In this document: one piece after another, positions 16,979 through 25,511 of the stretch
Layout of the letters: each line of letters starts with the position of its first letter
How positions within the stretch are numbered: the first letter of the stretch is position 1
Assembly: GCA_945901025.1 (NCBI GenBank)
Contig: CAMDJW010000002.1
Location: forward strand, 264,004 to 328,003
DNA: 64,000 nt
Direction: 5' to 3'
Source: Spirosoma fluviale
GTDB lineage: Bacteria; Bacteroidota; Bacteroidia; Cytophagales; Spirosomataceae
Program-made: the position numbers and the translations under genes
The notes under the pieces: generated by a model
Database searches by the model: none
Seen by the model: the letters and a program-made list of their open reading frames with translations, nothing else
Told to the model about the DNA's origin: nothing

Positions 16979-19073
16979 CTCTAATTTGAATATTGATTTT
17001 TTTAGGTATGTCCTAAGCTTTACTAACTTTTCAAAAGTTAGTAAAGCTAAAGGACATAAAAAATGGCTCATTTTTATTTTATCAGTTAATTGGATTACTC
17101 CATTTGTGAGTTTTGGACAGATAAATAATCCCGACACCCTAGCCAATGTTGTTGTTAGTGCTAGTAGGCAACAAATTTCAGCTTTAAAAACTCCCTATTC
17201 CGTTAGTGTGTTCACGCACAAAGAAATTAATCATTTGGCACCTCGTGCCACTCCAGATATGCTTTCGAATATCCCAGGAGTCTTCATTCAAAAAACGAAT
17301 TTAGGAGGTGGTTCTGCATTTGTCAGGGGCTTAACAGGGAATCAAACGCTACTCATTATCGACGGAATTCGATTTAATAATTCCACCTTTCGTTATGGCC
17401 CCAATCAATACCTTAATACCATAGATCCATCCATTATATCCAAAATAGAATTGTTAAAAGGAAGCGGATCCGTCCAATATGGATCAGATGCATTAACGGG
17501 TATCGTCAATTTCTTCACGCTTCAACCTGAATTTGCTGCTCAAAAAACCTTTGGGGGCCAATTGTCAGCGCGAATCGCCACACAAAGAATGGAGCTGAGC
17601 GAGCAGGTAAAAATGAGTTATGCCTCAGAAAATACGGGTATCATTTTGGTGGGCGCTAATAAAAAATTTGGTGATATAGTAAGAGGGGGTGGTTTAGGGT
17701 TGCAAGGCCCAACAGGTTATAATGAGTGGGATTTTTTTGGCAAAATTCGACAAAAAGTTTCAAAAACATGGGTTTTGGAAGGCCTGATTCAAACCACTCA
17801 GCAAACCCAAGTCCCCGTTTTTCATAAAATCAAATTGGAAAATTTCAAAATCAATGAAATGGATTTGCAAAAATTCCAAAGAAGCTATTTAAAAGCTATT
17901 GGTCAATACGAAAATCCCATTTTTAAAAAAATCGAGCTTTCCATATCCCAACAAACCAGTATCGAACAAAGAAAACTTCAAAAAAATGCATCTTCAACTC
18001 TTCGTGCAGAAAGAGACCTAGTGAATACGGTTGGAATTTTGGCCGATATACAAAGTCAATTTTCTCCAAAATGGTCCGCTCATAGTGGCATCGATTATTT
18101 TAATGACCGGATAAATAGTACCAGGGAGGATATTAATTTAACAAGTAATTTGATCAAACCCTTAAGGGGACTTTACCCAAATAATGCTGGATATCAATAC
18201 CAATCCGTCTATTCCATCCATCATTTAGACTTCAATGCATGGCAAGTGGAAACCGGTTTGCGCTTTCACCAAAACGTGGCTAGTTTGCCTGATACCACAC
18301 TGGGTTTATCGAAGGTAAAATCAAGTGCTTTAGTCTATTCATTAGGAATAGCCCGCGCTATCACTTCAGGAATCTCCGTCTATGTAAATACAAGTTCAGG
18401 GTTTAGGGCGCCAAATATGGACGATTTGGGTAGTCTGGGTATTGTAGATTTCAGGTATGAGCTACCTGCTTTTGATCTAAAGCCCGAATATTCTCAAAAT
18501 TATGAGATGGGAATCAAAATTTCAAAAGCTGCCTTTTTTCAGGAATTTACCCTTTTCCAAACCGAATTGGAAAATTTAATCACCCGTATAAAAACATCCA
18601 ATGTCATTCAGGGCTATTCAGTGTACGAAAAAAGAAATGTGGATCAAGCATTTTTACGAGGAGCAGAATGGAGTGGCCGATTTGATCTTTCAAATTCCTT
18701 TTCTACCAAAGCTAATATTTCCTACGTCTATGGCCAGAGCGTAACATTAAACGAACCCATGCGGCGCATACCTCCGTTGCATGGTGGCTTTAACCTAAGC
18801 TATTCAAGAAAAAAACTGTTTTTAAATTCTGAACTTTTATTTGCCGCTACTCAAAACAGGTTAAGTGCAGGAGATAAAGCAGATAATCGAATGAATCCCT
18901 CAGGAACTCCTGGGTGGGCAATAATCAATGTTCAGGCCAATTACCTATTTAATTCTCACTTTAGCATTTCTTTACAAGCTCAAAATATTGGCGATGTCGA
19001 TTACCGCATGCATGGATCTGGCATCAATGGTGTAGGAAGAAGTTTATGGGGTCAAATTCACTTGAAATTTTAA
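16968..19073 (+). CDS. TonB-dependent outer-membrane receptor
   Basis: This 701-residue receptor has a plug domain with TonB-box-like DTLANVVVSASR, DMLSNIPGVFIQ, SAFVRGLTGNQTLLIIDGIR and GSGSVQYGSDALTGIVNF, followed by a beta-barrel ending in WGQIHLKF (terminal phenylalanine). It looks like BtuB/heme-type receptors that lack the carboxypeptidase-like N-terminal domain. The only in-frame ATG is 16968, inside the end of the previous gene. It gives a leader of about 50 residues whose hydrophobic part (WLIFILSVNWITPFVSFG) comes after a stretch encoded by the palindromic repeat. A non-ATG start nearer the hydrophobic core cannot be excluded. A second repeat copy follows the stop. The ligand is unknown. 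Confidence 0.88.
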   Translation: MKINSNLNIDFFRYVLSFTNFSKVSKAKGHKKWLIFILSVNWITPFVSFGQINNPDTLANVVVSASRQQISALKTPYSVSVFTHKEINHLAPRATPDMLSNIPGVFIQKTNLGGGSAFVRGLTGNQTLLIIDGIRFNNSTFRYGPNQYLNTIDPSIISKIELLKGSGSVQYGSDALTGIVNFFTLQPEFAAQKTFGGQLSARIATQRMELSEQVKMSYASENTGIILVGANKKFGDIVRGGGLGLQGPTGYNEWDFFGKIRQKVSKTWVLEGLIQTTQQTQVPVFHKIKLENFKINEMDLQKFQRSYLKAIGQYENPIFKKIELSISQQTSIEQRKLQKNASSTLRAERDLVNTVGILADIQSQFSPKWSAHSGIDYFNDRINSTREDINLTSNLIKPLRGLYPNNAGYQYQSVYSIHHLDFNAWQVETGLRFHQNVASLPDTTLGLSKVKSSALVYSLGIARAITSGISVYVNTSSGFRAPNMDDLGSLGIVDFRYELPAFDLKPEYSQNYEMGIKISKAAFFQEFTLFQTELENLITRIKTSNVIQGYSVYEKRNVDQAFLRGAEWSGRFDLSNSFSTKANISYVYGQSVTLNEPMRRIPPLHGGFNLSYSRKKLFLNSELLFAATQNRLSAGDKADNRMNPSGTPGWAIINVQANYLFNSHFSISLQAQNIGDVDYRMHGSGINGVGRSLWGQIHLKF
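17007..17092 (+). repeat. Palindromic 86-bp repeat, copy 1
   Basis: It contains a long near-perfect hairpin: CTTTACTAACTTTT and AAAAGTTAGTAAAG flank one central base, and outer arms TATGTCCT/AGGACATA extend the stem. A conserved tail follows (ATAAAAAATGGCTC ... TTTTATCAGTTAATTG). It lies inside the first codons of the TonB receptor ORF. Copy 2 lies about 2,070 bases downstream in the same orientation. Confidence 0.85.
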
Positions 19074-19076
19074 TTC

Positions 19077-19162
19077 TATATCCTAAGCTTTACTAACTTT
19101 TGAAAAGTTAGTAAAGCTAAAGGATATAAAAAATGGCTCCCAATGCTTTTATCAGTTAATTG
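19077..19162 (+). repeat. Palindromic 86-bp repeat, copy 2
   Basis: It matches copy 1 closely through the hairpin and in the last 15 or so bases, beginning four bases after the TonB receptor stop. The outer stem has a compensating pair of changes (TATATCCT/AGGATATA), so pairing is kept. The stretch between the tail blocks differs (CCAATGC against ATTTTTA). It may act as a terminator or processing site here. Confidence 0.85.
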
Positions 19163-19213
19163 AATGTAAGAAATATTGATTAAACATTTTGGCTATTAAT
19201 TTGTTACCTGAGC

Positions 19214-21670
19214 ATGAAAAAACTTCAACTTTTATTCCTTTTTTCCCTTTTACTGACCATCAATCATGTTGGTTGGGCACAATCAAATGGTAGAATTTCA
19301 GGAAAAATCGTAGATAAATTTACTCAAAAGCCTATTGAAGGAGTTAATGTAAATTTAGAATCGACCACTAAAATTGGACAAACCGATAGCCTCGGTAAAT
19401 TTAGAATCACTGGAATAAACTTCAAATCATATAATTTGGTGCTTTCCATGATTGGATATAAAAAGCAAATGCTTTTCAATATCGTAGTCAGTGCAGGGAA
19501 CGAAAACTTTTTCAATATAGAATTAGAGCCGGCCAACAATGAGTTAAATGAAGTCATTGTCACTCAAAGCCGAAAAACCGCTAAAGTGGCCACACTTGAA
19601 TCTCCCCTTAGTGTTCAGAGATTGACAACCGAGGAAATAAAAAGTAATCCAGGAGGAAATTTTGATATAAGTAAAGCAATTCAAGCGCTTCCAGGTGTGG
19701 GGGGTGGCGCTCAAGGTGGAGGCTTCAGAAATGATATCATTATTCGTGGTGGAGGCCCCAATGAAAATGTTTATTACCTAGATGGAATTGAAATCCCAGT
19801 ACTAAATCACTTTCAAACTCAGGGTTCCAGCGGCGGACCTCAAGGAATGTTAAATGTTTCCTTTATTGAAGATGTTAAATTGAGCTCGTCGGCTTTTGAT
19901 GCTCGGTATGATAATGCCCTAAGTTCCGTTTTTCAGTTTCGCCAAAGAACCGGGAACCCCAATAAATTTCAAGGAAATGTTCGTTTAAGTGCTACTGAAT
20001 TCGCCTTAACTTCAGAAGGTCCCTTAGCTAAAAATGGCAAAACAACTTTTTTGGCATCCGCGAGACGCTCGTATTTGCAGTTCCTTTTCCAAGCTTTAGA
20101 CATCCCCATAAGACCTAATTTTTGGGATTTCCAAACCAAAATCACGCATCAAATTGACAGCAAAACCTCCCTTTCATTTATGGCTTTGGGGGCCATTGAT
20201 GACTTTAGTTTCTCCACCATCAAAAAAGAAACTCCTGAAAAACTATACGTCTATAATTCAAATCCCATCATCAACCAATGGAATTATACAGCAGGGTTAA
20301 GTTTAAAAAGATTGACGGAGAACGGATATTTTAATTTGGCCATTAGTCGGAATGCTTTTGATAATGATATCAGAAAATACGAAGACAACCAGATAAAAGA
20401 TCCAAATCTGGTTAATTTATCCCTTCAGTCGAGAGAAACAGAAAACAAATTGCGATTCGATTTTAATACCAATCAAAATGGGTGGAAAATTAGTTATGGA
20501 TTGTCGGCCCAAATCGTTGACTTCACAAACAATACCCGCACTGTGATTCGGAAAAAATTAAGCGATGCGGTAGGAAATATCATTCAACCTGAACTTAAAT
20601 ATACGTTTAGTAGCCCATTAGGGACATTTACAAAATATGGGGCTTTTGGCCAGGTGAGTAAAGCATTTTTTGATACCCGCCTAGGCATCAGTGCAGGTTT
20701 GAGAACCGACATGAATTCATTTACGGAAGAAGGCAGCAATCCTTTACAAACCTTATCCCCTAGGTTATCTTTAAGTTATGTTTTATCCGACAAATGGACT
20801 TTAAATGGATCCATAGGCCGCTATTATAAATTAGCGCCTTACACTATTTTAGGTTTTGCCGATAATAATGGAAAATTGGTCAATAAAAATGCCAAATACC
20901 AAGCGAGTGATCATTACGTGGCGGGACTTGAATATTTAGTCAATGATGGTTTAAGATTTACCGCGGAAGCATTTGTAAAAAATTATAGCCAAGTGCCTAT
21001 TTCGATCAGCAAAGGGATTTCATTGGCCAATTTAGGAGGCGATTTTAACGTGCTTGGCAATGAACCCGTGACCACCACAGGGAAAGGCGAGGCCTATGGA
21101 TTTGAATTTTTTGCTCAAAAGAAACTGACGGATAAATTTTTTGGCATACTTTCCTATACCTATTACAACAGCTCATATAGTGGATTAGATGGCGTTTTAA
21201 AACCAAGTAGTTGGGATAACAGACACTTACTTAGCCTTTCATGGGGATATAAATTTCCTCGTAACTGGGAACTCGGTTTAAGATTCAGATACCAAGGAGG
21301 AGCGCCTTATACACCTTTTGACAACATTGCTTCCAAAGCTAATTTTATGACACAGGGCTCGGGGATTTTTGATTATGCTCAACTAAACACACGTAGATTA
21401 AGAAGTTTCCATTCGAGTGATGTGCGAATTGACAAGAAATACAATTTAAAATCGACGACCATTGATTTATTTCTAGATGTGACCAATTGGTATATCGCGG
21501 CAGCCGACGCAGTTCCCTATTACGCATTTAAAAGAACAGATGATAATAAGGGTTTTGCAACGACGAACGGTCAACCGATTCAAACTAATGGGAGCAATGG
21601 CATACCGGTTTTATTGAATAATGACAAGCCATCTGTCACCCCTACGATTGGTTTTATTGTGGAGTTTTAG
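19214..21670 (+). CDS. TonB-dependent receptor with a carboxypeptidase-like regulatory domain
   Basis: An 818-residue outer-membrane receptor. The signal peptide ends at GWAQS. A CarboxypepD_reg-like beta-sandwich (GKIVDKFTQKPIEGVNV to VLSMIGYKK) covers about residues 28-110. The plug follows with NEVIVTQSRK, ALPGVGGGAQGGGF, DIIIRGGGPNENVYYLDGIEIP, and the barrel runs to the terminal GFIVEF. The FRNDIIIRGG-type plug and FLDVTNW barrel end resemble siderophore/oligosaccharide receptors of Bacteroidota. No SusD partner follows, so it is unlikely to be a SusC pair. It lies 140 bases after the other receptor with repeat copy 2 between them. The ligand is unknown. Confidence 0.9.
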   Translation: MKKLQLLFLFSLLLTINHVGWAQSNGRISGKIVDKFTQKPIEGVNVNLESTTKIGQTDSLGKFRITGINFKSYNLVLSMIGYKKQMLFNIVVSAGNENFFNIELEPANNELNEVIVTQSRKTAKVATLESPLSVQRLTTEEIKSNPGGNFDISKAIQALPGVGGGAQGGGFRNDIIIRGGGPNENVYYLDGIEIPVLNHFQTQGSSGGPQGMLNVSFIEDVKLSSSAFDARYDNALSSVFQFRQRTGNPNKFQGNVRLSATEFALTSEGPLAKNGKTTFLASARRSYLQFLFQALDIPIRPNFWDFQTKITHQIDSKTSLSFMALGAIDDFSFSTIKKETPEKLYVYNSNPIINQWNYTAGLSLKRLTENGYFNLAISRNAFDNDIRKYEDNQIKDPNLVNLSLQSRETENKLRFDFNTNQNGWKISYGLSAQIVDFTNNTRTVIRKKLSDAVGNIIQPELKYTFSSPLGTFTKYGAFGQVSKAFFDTRLGISAGLRTDMNSFTEEGSNPLQTLSPRLSLSYVLSDKWTLNGSIGRYYKLAPYTILGFADNNGKLVNKNAKYQASDHYVAGLEYLVNDGLRFTAEAFVKNYSQVPISISKGISLANLGGDFNVLGNEPVTTTGKGEAYGFEFFAQKKLTDKFFGILSYTYYNSSYSGLDGVLKPSSWDNRHLLSLSWGYKFPRNWELGLRFRYQGGAPYTPFDNIASKANFMTQGSGIFDYAQLNTRRLRSFHSSDVRIDKKYNLKSTTIDLFLDVTNWYIAAADAVPYYAFKRTDDNKGFATTNGQPIQTNGSNGIPVLLNNDKPSVTPTIGFIVEF

Positions 21671-21859
21671 AAAATATTGAATTACATCAATAAATAAACA
21701 AGCGGATAAAGTTTGATCATTTAAAAACGGAACTTAGTCAATAGAAAAGCGGAAATAGTCATCAAAAAATTAAGCGCATTGACGTTAAGAAAATACTTTG
21801 CCAGTTTACAGAAAAACACAAAGCCCTAAATACTTGATTTGACAGATTTCAATATGATT

Positions 21860-22765
21860 TTATAAAACCTTTTTTGACTCCTCAATCAAAAGATCCAAGT
21901 CCGCTTTCATCGCATCGGTCAATTCCCCCACATCGCGGCGTGTATACAGATCCATTTCAAATCCCGTTTTTTGTAACACATATTTAGCAGCCGTAGGATA
22001 AGATGTGTGCATCACATCCATGTTGTCTGCAAAAAATGCTTGGACCTTCGCGACTTGCGCCAATTTCCCCGCATCGTTGAAATGCGTGCAAAGCCACACA
22101 ATTAATTCTGGAAATAAATTTCCTTGTATACAGGAAAGTCCTTTGGCTCCTGCTTGCAAGGATAAAAGCGCGTGGCCCATATAGGCGTCATATAAACCAA
22201 AATTATATCCAGCGCCTGCCTTCACTCGAGCCCTCACTTGTTCGATGTCTAAACTCGTATCCTTATGGTAAACCAAACGGCCCGTTGGCAATAAATCTTC
22301 CAAAATCTCCACCGTAATCAATCGTTTATACGGAACAGGACATTCGTAAATTCCCAAGGGAATTCCTGGCGTCAAATCCATAAACTGATGCATCCGTTCT
22401 AAAAAAACGGCATCCGATTCATGTTCTTGAGTTAAAATGTTATTCAAGACAATCACTGCCTCAACACCCAAGGCATGTAATTTTTTAGAAAAATCAGCCA
22501 TCTGCTCCATCGTTCCTTCGATGGTCCCAGTCGCCACCACAGGCACTCGGCCAGCCGCCGTTTCCACCACCGTTTTCACTACATCCAAACGCTCCTGCAC
22601 AGATAATTCATACATTTCACTCGAAAGGCAATTGGCAAATAATCCCTTGGCTCCCACCTGAATATACATATCGGTCAAGCGCACAAGTCCTTTAAAATCA
22701 ACTTGGCCCGTAGGCGTAAAAGGGGTCAACATCACGGGGATAAATCCCTCGGGTAATTGGCTCAT
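21860..22765 (-). CDS. DapA/NanA-family aldolase (dihydrodipicolinate synthase family)
   Basis: A class I aldolase TIM barrel of about 301 residues. The Schiff-base lysine is in LVYHKDTS near residue 167, and the tyrosine block is YECPVPY. The usual GTTGE pyruvate-binding loop near residue 45 is replaced by CLSSEMYELS, so it diverges from true DapA and NanA. I prefer ATG 22765 (MSQLPEG); the ORF track uses TTG 22771 right after the upstream symporter stop. Its neighbours, a sodium:solute symporter and a sialidase-fold protein, suggest cleavage of a keto-acid sugar such as a sialic-acid-like compound. The changed loop leaves the substrate open. Confidence 0.82.
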   Translation of the reverse strand: MSQLPEGFIPVMLTPFTPTGQVDFKGLVRLTDMYIQVGAKGLFANCLSSEMYELSVQERLDVVKTVVETAAGRVPVVATGTIEGTMEQMADFSKKLHALGVEAVIVLNNILTQEHESDAVFLERMHQFMDLTPGIPLGIYECPVPYKRLITVEILEDLLPTGRLVYHKDTSLDIEQVRARVKAGAGYNFGLYDAYMGHALLSLQAGAKGLSCIQGNLFPELIVWLCTHFNDAGKLAQVAKVQAFFADNMDVMHTSYPTAAKYVLQKTGFEMDLYTRRDVGELTDAMKADLDLLIEESKKVL

Positions 22766-22771
22766 AAACAA

Positions 22772-24274
22772 TTATTTTTTAAAAATTTTTGATAAAATAA
22801 ATCCGGTTCCCACAATGCTTAATGTCCCTAAAACTACCGTCATCTTTGAATCTAAAGGCAAACGATAGGCCTCAGGTAAATTATCTTTAAATGAAATCAT
22901 GGCAATAATAACCACACCGACGGTCGCTGCAATCTTGGCTTGCCAGTTGACGACGTTCTTCGCCAAATAGCCCATCAAGAAAATCCCCAACATCCCCCCA
23001 GCAAAAATACCGGATAATTTCCACCAGACGTCCAACAAACTTTTTACCCCTATCATGCTAATCCCAAACGTAATTCCCATGATTCCCATCACCGCCGTAG
23101 CCACATGTAAAATCCTTAATTGTTTTTTGGGCGCCACATCTTTATCCACATAGCGCATGTAAATATCATTTAAGAAAACCGTCGCGGAACTGTTCATCCC
23201 ACTACTCATCGTACTCATCGCGGCAGACAATAATGCCGCCATCAACAAGCCCAAAAAGCCTGTAGGTATTTGAGTCTTCATGAAAAAAGGTAACACCTTG
23301 TCTCCATAATCGGCCGCTTTTAAAGCCTCCATCGCGATCCCTTTTTCCGCCGCCACTTGCTGTTTTAACTCAAATATTAAAGCTGGATTTTGGCCGTAAA
23401 AAACATACAGCGCCGTGCCAATCAAGAAAAACAAAAATGAAACCGGTAGAAAATACATGGCACATAGCCAAACGCTTTTGGCCGCATCCTGCGTATTTTT
23501 TGCCGTATGATATCGCTGAATGTAATTTTGGTCAATACCAAAATTGGTCAAATTGATAAAAAATCCATACATCAATACCACCCAAAATGAACTGGTGGAA
23601 AAATCCAAAGAGAAATCCCCTAGGTCAAATTTATGTTCCGCCACCCCTGTTTCAATCACTTGGCTTATCCCCACTTGTGATAAAATAATGCCTAAAATCA
23701 ACAAAGCCCCCATCGTCTTGATGACCGCTTGGATTACCTCCGTCCAAATCACCGCTTCCATTCCACCAAGCACCGTGTAAAAAATAATGCAAAAGCCCGA
23801 CACAATGATAATCAATCGCATGTCTAAACCTGTCAGCGCATTCAACGTCAAAGCAATTCCATAAAATATGGTTCCCATGCGGGCCAATTGGGTCATGATG
23901 AAACACAGCATCGCATAGGTCCGTGCCCAAGATCCAAAACGTTTCTCTAAATGCGTATAGGCACTGATCTCACCACTATTTCGATAAAAGGGTACAAAAT
24001 AACGGGTGGCCACAAAGGCGGCAAATGGGATCGATAGACTGAAAACAAAGGGATTCCAATTGCTTCCAAACGATTTTCCTGGATCTCCTAAAAAGGTAAT
24101 CGCACTTAGAAAAGTAGCATAAAAACTGAGACCAAGCGCCCATCCAGGGATAGATCCTGATGCCGTGGTAAACTGCTCCGAACTTTTATTTTTTCTCGAA
24201 AAGTAAAAACCGATCGCCACCATCGTGATTAAATAGGCGACAATAATTAGGAGGTCTAAGATGGGAAGGCTCAT
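22772..24274 (-). CDS. Sodium:solute symporter (SSS family)
   Basis: A 500-residue inner-membrane transporter with about 13 hydrophobic segments. SSS features include an N-terminal helix (LDLLIIVAYLITMVAIG), TFLSAITFLGDPG in helix 1/2, the NFGIDQNYIQRYHTAK segment and ALLSAAMSTMSSGMNSSAT, which carries the serine-rich sodium-site helix. It probably imports the sugar acid or monosaccharide released by the upstream sialidase-like protein and used by the aldolase. Gaps on both sides are one to a few bases, so the three genes form an operon. Substrate specificity cannot be read; sialic acid is a guess from context. Confidence 0.9.
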   Translation of the reverse strand: MSLPILDLLIIVAYLITMVAIGFYFSRKNKSSEQFTTASGSIPGWALGLSFYATFLSAITFLGDPGKSFGSNWNPFVFSLSIPFAAFVATRYFVPFYRNSGEISAYTHLEKRFGSWARTYAMLCFIMTQLARMGTIFYGIALTLNALTGLDMRLIIIVSGFCIIFYTVLGGMEAVIWTEVIQAVIKTMGALLILGIILSQVGISQVIETGVAEHKFDLGDFSLDFSTSSFWVVLMYGFFINLTNFGIDQNYIQRYHTAKNTQDAAKSVWLCAMYFLPVSFLFFLIGTALYVFYGQNPALIFELKQQVAAEKGIAMEALKAADYGDKVLPFFMKTQIPTGFLGLLMAALLSAAMSTMSSGMNSSATVFLNDIYMRYVDKDVAPKKQLRILHVATAVMGIMGITFGISMIGVKSLLDVWWKLSGIFAGGMLGIFLMGYLAKNVVNWQAKIAATVGVVIIAMISFKDNLPEAYRLPLDSKMTVVLGTLSIVGTGFILSKIFKK

Positions 24275-24275
24275 A

Positions 24276-25289
24276 TTATAATTGGATTACCACGTGTTTA
24301 ATTTTCTCACGTTTCCAAGTATAGGTAATGTGAATTTTACCATCTTTTGTTTGAATGACCGCAGGGTAAGAAAATTCTGCTTTAGGCTCATTTTCTAAGA
24401 CGGAAATCTCATCCCATTTCTGGCCATCTTTCGAAATCACAACATTGAGTGGTGACCGTCTTCCACCCCATGCTTGGGATTCTTTTGTTACGTGATTGTA
24501 CACAAGGACATGTCGGCCATCTTTTAAGGTTACCGCATCAGTTCCCGAGTTAGGGTTAGGCAATGAAGTGGCTTTTAAGGCGGACCATGTTTTTCCTTGG
24601 TCACTAGAAAAAGATTCTAAAATCAGCCCATTTTTACTCCGACAAAGCAATTGCAAGCGGCCATTAGGCAGAAATAAAACGCTGGGTTGTATCGCTGAAA
24701 ATTCCTTTCCATCGTTGATGGCCTCCGTGCGGGACCAAGTACGACCACCATCTTTTGTCATCTCAAAATGTACCCGCCAGCCTTGATCTTCCGAGGAGGT
24801 AGGACATAATAAGGTGCCATTCTTTAACATAACAGGTTTATTTTTGATCGGCCCATAAATGCCATCCGGTAATTTTTCTGCCGCAGACCACGTTAATCCA
24901 TTGTCTTTTGAGCGCTTAAGCATACCCCACCAAGTAGAAGGTGTGGGCCCCACTTTATAGAATAAAATCAAATCTCCTTTCGGCATTTTGAATAATACGG
25001 GATTCCAAGTTGGGTAGCGCAATGATTCATTTTGAACCCCATTGGCCACTTCGACCGGTGCTGTCCATTTTCCTTTTTCCAATCGGCTCACCCAAATTCC
25101 CACATCTTTATCTTTTTCAGCGGTTCCACCAAACCAAGAAGCAATGATTCCTCGTGGAGTTTCTTCCAGGGTGGATGCATGGCAAGAAGGGAAAGGAGCC
25201 TTTTCGTAGATAAACTCCGAAGTAATTTTTTGTGCGAAAAGAGTATTGGCTAAAATGCAAAATGCAAAGGCTTGAATGAATTTGATCAT
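24276..25289 (-). CDS. Secreted sialidase-fold (BNR/Asp-box) protein
   Basis: The 337-residue protein has a signal peptide (MIKFIQAFAFCILANTLFAQ) and a six-bladed propeller with Asp boxes: SKDNGLTW, TKDGGRTW, SSDQGKTW and SKDGQKW. It is annotated in relatives as an exo-alpha-sialidase or BNR-repeat neuraminidase. Its N-terminal FPSCHASTLEETPRG resembles that clade rather than GH33 enzymes with an FRIP motif, which I do not see, so sialidase activity is not assured. It heads the operon with the symporter and aldolase. The overall role is probably release of an acidic or amino sugar from a glycan in the periplasm or outside the cell. Confidence 0.82.
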   Translation of the reverse strand: MIKFIQAFAFCILANTLFAQKITSEFIYEKAPFPSCHASTLEETPRGIIASWFGGTAEKDKDVGIWVSRLEKGKWTAPVEVANGVQNESLRYPTWNPVLFKMPKGDLILFYKVGPTPSTWWGMLKRSKDNGLTWSAAEKLPDGIYGPIKNKPVMLKNGTLLCPTSSEDQGWRVHFEMTKDGGRTWSRTEAINDGKEFSAIQPSVLFLPNGRLQLLCRSKNGLILESFSSDQGKTWSALKATSLPNPNSGTDAVTLKDGRHVLVYNHVTKESQAWGGRRSPLNVVISKDGQKWDEISVLENEPKAEFSYPAVIQTKDGKIHITYTWKREKIKHVVIQL

Positions 25290-25511
25290 GGTTTAAATAG
25301 GTTTATTCGCAAGTTAGAAAAAAAATATTTTAAACTTGAAGGAATGTTTTTATCCCTTTTTCCAGGTTCAAAATTCCACATATCTCTTAAATAATAACTA
25401 AATTAAAAAAACATTTGGGTAAAGAAGAATAACAAACATTAGATTAAAATTTGAGTTATCATGTATTAATTCAATAATTTTTATACATTTATTTCGTAAA
25501 AATCATTCAAA

